From: Thermoprotei archaeon
GTDB lineage: Archaea > Thermoproteota > Thermoprotei_A > Sulfolobales > Desulfurococcaceae
DNA length: 8,335 bases
Reading direction: 5' to 3'
Assembly (NCBI GenBank): GCA_003661825.1
Contig: QMWW01000042.1
Coordinates: 1-8,335 of the forward strand
Shown here: positions 5,379 through 8,335 of the stretch, piece after piece
How the letters are laid out: every line of letters begins with the position of its first letter
How positions within the stretch are numbered: the first letter of the stretch is position 1
Notes under the pieces: generated by a model
What the model was told of the DNA's origin: nothing
Database searches by the model: none
What the model saw: the letters and a program-made list of their open reading frames with translations, nothing else
Program-made: the position numbers and the translations under genes

Positions 5379-6134
5379 TTACTCCACTCTCGGAACTATC
5401 CAGTAAATCATGTAGCCTCCACCAGCTATCTCAAATTCTATCTTTGCAGGCTTATCTGTGTCAAAGTATAATGTAACGTGTTTTGTTGATTGAATAGGTT
5501 TTAGGGTAGCTTCTAGCAGTCCAACACTGTACGCAGATTTGGCTTCATCTACTGTGGAAGAGAGATAGCTTAATGGATTGCCTTCTACAAATTCTCCACG
5601 ATACTCTCTCTGCTGCGTACGCGATAATATATACAGCTTAGCATCTTTGTAATGGAATATGGCCTCTTCTCCTGCAAGCTTTAGATCACGTATAATCTGC
5701 TTGTAATCATCAGCTAGAAATCTTGCCGTCACACTAAGGTCTAACTTAAGCTCCTCTATGGTTTCTAAAGCGCCGCTTCTTGCCTCTATGTAGAAGCTTC
5801 TTTCAACCCCGGTTTTCTTATTGCGAAAGCCTATTCTGAGCAGACCCTTTTCTTTCTCATACTCAAATACTAATAGGTCATTCCGTGTAGCTCTCCTTAC
5901 TATTTTGTTGAGATCGCTTGTGGGTAGAGTAAAGGACTCCTCACCCTCTACCTCGTACTCTTCAAACGCGATAGAGGGTATTTTGAGGATAATCATCGTA
6001 GTTTTATCAGGACTGAGTATACGGGCTTCAAACATTTCTTGGGTGGCATAGAAAGGAGCTTCATCCGTTATCTTGGCCAATGCTTGTGTTATGTACCTGA
6101 ACTTAGATGCTGATGCATAAGTTGCTTTGAACAC
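5379..6134 (-). CDS. pcn: DNA polymerase sliding clamp (PCNA)
   Basis: This is a 251-residue sliding clamp with the usual two-domain PCNA fold and length. The N-terminal part 'FKATYASASKFRYITQALAKITDEAPF' is followed by 'ARILSPDKTTMIILKIPSIAFEEYEV', which matches the archaeal pattern of D-x-x-xhAhhxhxhP and an acidic strand. The interdomain connector lies around residues 119-133 (ETIEELKLDLS). The C-terminus 'GGGYMIYWIVPRVE' matches the family's final strand and the Pro-Arg end that helps form the partner-binding pocket. The start is GTG 6134, with GAGGTG (6148-6143) 8 nt ahead and no better in-frame start. Crenarchaea often have two or three PCNA paralogues that form a heterotrimer; the sequence alone does not tell me which this is. 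Its 3' end faces the cysteine-rich gene with a 6-nt gap. Confidence 0.93.
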   Translation of the reverse strand: MFKATYASASKFRYITQALAKITDEAPFYATQEMFEARILSPDKTTMIILKIPSIAFEEYEVEGEESFTLPTSDLNKIVRRATRNDLLVFEYEKEKGLLRIGFRNKKTGVERSFYIEARSGALETIEELKLDLSVTARFLADDYKQIIRDLKLAGEEAIFHYKDAKLYILSRTQQREYRGEFVEGNPLSYLSSTVDEAKSAYSVGLLEATLKPIQSTKHVTLYFDTDKPAKIEFEIAGGGYMIYWIVPRVE

Positions 6135-6201
6135 CGCAATAGCACCTCTTCTTAAATAGTATTATAGGCTATACCCACTAATTTCAAATACACGTCTCTG
6201 C

Positions 6202-6210
6202 TAATATATA
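6202..6210 (+). promoter_or_regulatory. Probable TATA box for the gene at 6246
   Basis: TAATATATA lies about 26 nt upstream of roughly 6231, just ahead of the GGTGGT ribosome site (6232-6237). The 111-nt gap 6135-6245 is shared with the divergent PCNA promoter. On the minus strand, boxes such as TATTTGAA (6189-6182) or TATAATAC (6168-6161) are possible for PCNA, but I cannot choose between them. Confidence 0.35.
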
Positions 6211-6245
6211 GTTTAGTAACTTGTTAAAACTGGTGGTCTAATGAA

Positions 6246-6626
6246 TTGAGCATAGAAGTGCTGGTAGACCTAACTGGAAGCCCACACGTTGTGCTTTCTC
6301 TTAATGAATCAATCGAACTTTTCAAATGTTTAGAAACAGAGACAGGAGGTTCGCGGGACCTCTTGGAGTCGCTTAGAATAGCAGAAAGCTTTGATGAATA
6401 CCTAAGATATTTGAAGAAAAAATTTGGAGAGTATATAACACCACAAAAAGATCATAGAGAGGTCCTACTAGGTAGAACAATAGTTCACAAAATAAAGCTA
6501 TTTATAAGGAATGGCATCAAGTTCATTGAAATAGTGTTTGATAGAAGATTTGATATTGAGCATGTTAAAAAATGTCTCAAGAACCTAGGCTATGGTAATA
6601 TAAAGATTAGACGTCAAATGCTTTAA
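6246..6626 (+). CDS. Hypothetical protein divergent from PCNA
   Basis: The product is 126 residues and I do not recognise the family. It is soluble and of mixed alpha/beta character: an N-terminal strand (IEVLVDL), charged helices in the middle (residues 37-62), then a strand-helix-strand end 'FIEIVFDRRFDIEHVKKCLKNLG' and 'NIKIRRQML'. There is no membrane segment, signal peptide or metal motif. The start is TTG 6246, with GGTGGT at 6232-6237; the frame is closed by TAA at 6225-6227, so no earlier start exists. It is transcribed divergently from PCNA across 111 nt and ends 2 nt from the opposite-strand small gene. A strong ribosome site, a TATA box at the right distance and an intact 126-codon frame support a real gene. 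No function is assigned. Confidence 0.7.
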   Translation: MSIEVLVDLTGSPHVVLSLNESIELFKCLETETGGSRDLLESLRIAESFDEYLRYLKKKFGEYITPQKDHREVLLGRTIVHKIKLFIRNGIKFIEIVFDRRFDIEHVKKCLKNLGYGNIKIRRQML

Positions 6627-6628
6627 CA

Positions 6629-6922
6629 TCATCCTTTCTTAGCTTTCTTTGCTGTACGTCTCTTCCTACTTCTCGGCTTAGTCTTTCTTTCCTTCATTAT
6701 CTTCTTGCTCTTCTTCGTACCTGTAACTGCTGGTAAAGTGCTCATTAGAGATTTTATACTCTCAATAGAAGCTTTCCCGGATAGTATATCATCCCACGTT
6801 CTAGTTATTTTTACAAATTTATCAAGCATGTCAAGATAAACCATATGTACAGGTTTTGCAGGTTCTTCTGTATCTTCTCTATCTCCTTCCTCACTATATG
6901 GTTCTTCTTCACTAGATTTCAA
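6629..6922 (-). CDS. Small protein with acidic head and basic tail, unknown function
   Basis: This 97-residue protein is strongly bipolar. The first 21 residues contain 10 Glu/Asp. A middle segment (about 25-65, 'VYLDMLDKFVKITRTWDDIL') could form a small helical domain. The last 29 residues contain 17 Lys/Arg, ending KRRTAKKAKKG. Such tails usually bind DNA or RNA. The start is TTG 6922 with AAGGTGG (6937-6931) 8 nt ahead. The ribosome site touches the stop of the upstream ATPase gene, so the two are almost certainly one transcript and possibly coupled. It has no membrane segment and no cysteines. I do not recognise the family; it could be an accessory nucleic-acid-binding partner of the ATPase, which is inference from position alone. 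Confidence 0.68.
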   Translation of the reverse strand: MKSSEEEPYSEEGDREDTEEPAKPVHMVYLDMLDKFVKITRTWDDILSGKASIESIKSLMSTLPAVTGTKKSKKIMKERKTKPRSRKRRTAKKAKKG

Positions 6923-6937
6923 CTATTTTGCCACCTT

Positions 6938-8335
6938 CTACGATAATACCTCTGCTATCTCCTCTTCACTTACGATGTATAAGTCACTTAACCCAGTAAT
7001 AGTTAATATGTAATTTAAGCTTTTCAAGCTTTTCAGCGCCACCTTAATGGCGTTGACTCTGTTAGCATAATATGTTCCAGAAAACATCTTTGCCACATAG
7101 TCGAGATTCCTGGGTTCGCTTATGTTAAAGGAAATTTTTATAGAAGCATTTTCTACTATAGGTGGGGGTATGGAGAGAGGGTGTTGCGTAATAAATACCA
7201 GCCCGATCCCATACTTCCTACTCTCGGCTATTAGCCTCGATGCTATATGTCTGCTATAATCACGTGCAAATAGAGTATATGCTTCATCTAGTACTATCAT
7301 ACGATCACCTGAGATCTCCTGCTTATACATCATATCCATTAATCGCTGTAAGAACGTATCAACGTAGAGAACTCTAACGTAATCGCTCTTCAGATTATTT
7401 AAAGCTATTATTGTCGGAGTAGACAGGAGTTTTCTTAACTCTATAGTGGTTTGTGAAAATACACTATCAGCTAGCACCCTTAAATAGGGATATACCCTTC
7501 TATAAAGTTCGTTTTCCTCCATTGATCTCCTGCAAATGTCCAGAACATCAAGCATCGAAGGTGGTTTGTTCCTCCAAGTAGACGGGTTTTCAAGGAATAT
7601 TCCGCGGTACTCATATGCTTTGATTATCAGCTCCTCAATAGCTTGCCGCTGGAGATGACCTAGTTTAAATAACACCATGATAATGCTAGATAACTGGTGT
7701 GCTCTTTCTTTTGGAGTTAACCTTCCAAGTTCAAGCGGGTTTAAGCTTAGTTTTGAAGCATCTACTACTTGCAGTCTATCAATATACTTTCCTAGAACAT
7801 AGTACTCGTTATGTGGATCAAATACTATGAACATGTGATTGTACTTTTTGTAGAATTCTAGTAGTAGATGTTTTGCGAGGAGAGACTTACCGCTACCACT
7901 GGATCCCATTATGATAATGTGTTTGTTTGGGAGCTTGGAAGGATCGATTAGTAGTTCTCCTCGTACCTTCATCCAAAACCATGTTTTGCGTCTACCTCTT
8001 TTAAGCCATTCTTGTTCGATACGTCCGTAGAGTTTGCGTGGTACTCCATACACGAGACTCGCACACAATTTACCGAACAATATCCCCTTACCATGATCGC
8101 TAGGAGCAAATAGCCTAAAGCCGCGGCCTAAAGCATCTGATGCAATATTAGCTATAACATGGCCTATTATGGGTATTACGGCTAATAGGCTTAGAGTGGA
8201 GAGAAACCCCAATTTGATTTCATTGATTCTCCCATGCTGTAGTAACAAGACGATCATCGAGACTATCACTGTTATAGGTAAGTAGCGCGTTAATACTGGT
8301 ATATCGCTTAATGGGTAGCTGTTCAGGCTAGTAGC
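6938..8335 (-). CDS. Membrane-anchored HerA/VirB4-like ATPase, 5' end outside window (partial)
   Basis: This is a P-loop ATPase of the HerA/FtsK superfamily, whose members pump DNA or drive secretion. Numbering from the GTG at 8269: Walker A GSSGSGKS (122-129), 'VFDPHNEY' (149-156), Walker B 'MIVLDEA' (324-330) and 'FITQHPLS' (359-366), all in the order seen in HerA and VirB4/TraD-type enzymes. The N-terminus carries two hydrophobic segments (about -3 to 10 and 21-40), so it is membrane-bound, unlike soluble HerA. The frame stays open from 8270 to the window edge (22 more codons without a stop or a start). The GTG at 8269 lacks a ribosome site and lies inside the first hydrophobic stretch, so the true start is probably beyond the edge. 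Membrane anchoring resembles CedB of the crenarchaeal DNA-import system, but this identity is only a hypothesis. Confidence 0.82.
   Translation of the reverse strand, partial: ATSLNSYPLSDIPVLTRYLPITVIVSMIVLLLQHGRINEIKLGFLSTLSLLAVIPIIGHVIANIASDALGRGFRLFAPSDHGKGILFGKLCASLVYGVPRKLYGRIEQEWLKRGRRKTWFWMKVRGELLIDPSKLPNKHIIIMGSSGSGKSLLAKHLLLEFYKKYNHMFIVFDPHNEYYVLGKYIDRLQVVDASKLSLNPLELGRLTPKERAHQLSSIIMVLFKLGHLQRQAIEELIIKAYEYRGIFLENPSTWRNKPPSMLDVLDICRRSMEENELYRRVYPYLRVLADSVFSQTTIELRKLLSTPTIIALNNLKSDYVRVLYVDTFLQRLMDMMYKQEISGDRMIVLDEAYTLFARDYSRHIASRLIAESRKYGIGLVFITQHPLSIPPPIVENASIKISFNISEPRNLDYVAKMFSGTYYANRVNAIKVALKSLKSLNYILTITGLSDLYIVSEEEIAEVLS

Noticed and set aside
6938..7360. PIP-box-like string QRLMDMMY in the ATPase, which could suggest PCNA binding
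   Set aside because: It lacks the first aromatic residue, lies inside the ATPase core and is likely buried helix.
6938..8269. A complete ATPase gene starting at GTG 8269
   Set aside because: There is no Shine-Dalgarno, the hydrophobic segment begins upstream of it, and no stop lies between it and the window edge.
1..8335. CRISPR arrays, insertion sequences, prophage genes or att sites
   Set aside because: I saw no regularly spaced direct repeats, no transposase or integrase motifs, and base composition looks even apart from the 4991-5060 island.

Overview
The window reads as a chromosomal segment of a hyperthermophilic or thermophilic crenarchaeon (Thermoproteota; the gene set fits the Desulfurococcales and relatives, but I cannot name a genus). 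The evidence is an archaeal/eukaryal information-processing set (Elf1-type elongation factor, PCNA sliding clamp, Sec61 beta), the archaeal ether-lipid enzyme GGGP synthase, a four-gene pyruvate:ferredoxin oxidoreductase, a membrane-anchored HerA/VirB4-like ATPase, many GTG and TTG starts, and Shine-Dalgarno sequences of the GAGGTGA type. There is no sign of a phage, IS element or CRISPR array. This is compact core genome.

Layout. 2-1333 (+): an operon with a 5'-truncated SWIM zinc-finger protein, the Elf1 homologue and GGGP synthase. 1308-1556 (-): a minimal MazG-like pyrophosphohydrolase that overlaps GGGP synthase tail to tail. 1677-1868 (+): Sec61 beta. 1879-4841 (-): the por operon, transcribed porG-porD-porA-porB (gamma, delta, alpha, beta). 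4842-5114: a divergent intergenic region that carries promoters and a GC-rich block with strong hairpins, probably a structured RNA. 5124-5372 (+): a small cysteine-rich protein. 5379-6134 (-): PCNA. 6246-6626 (+): an unrecognised 126-residue protein. 6629-6922 (-): a small protein with an acidic head and a basic tail, downstream of and probably co-transcribed with 6938-8335 (-), a HerA/VirB4-like ATPase with N-terminal membrane segments that runs off the right edge.

The por genes together encode the enzyme that oxidises pyruvate to acetyl-CoA and reduces ferredoxin. Elf1 and PCNA serve transcription elongation and replication. GGGP synthase starts membrane lipid synthesis, and Sec61 beta belongs to the protein-export channel.

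The points most worth a second look are the possible structured RNA at about 4987-5060, the SWIM finger co-transcribed with Elf1, the membrane HerA-like ATPase with its charged partner (a possible DNA-transport module such as CedB), and four genes whose obvious GTG start lies inside the Shine-Dalgarno sequence of the true start 9 nt further on.
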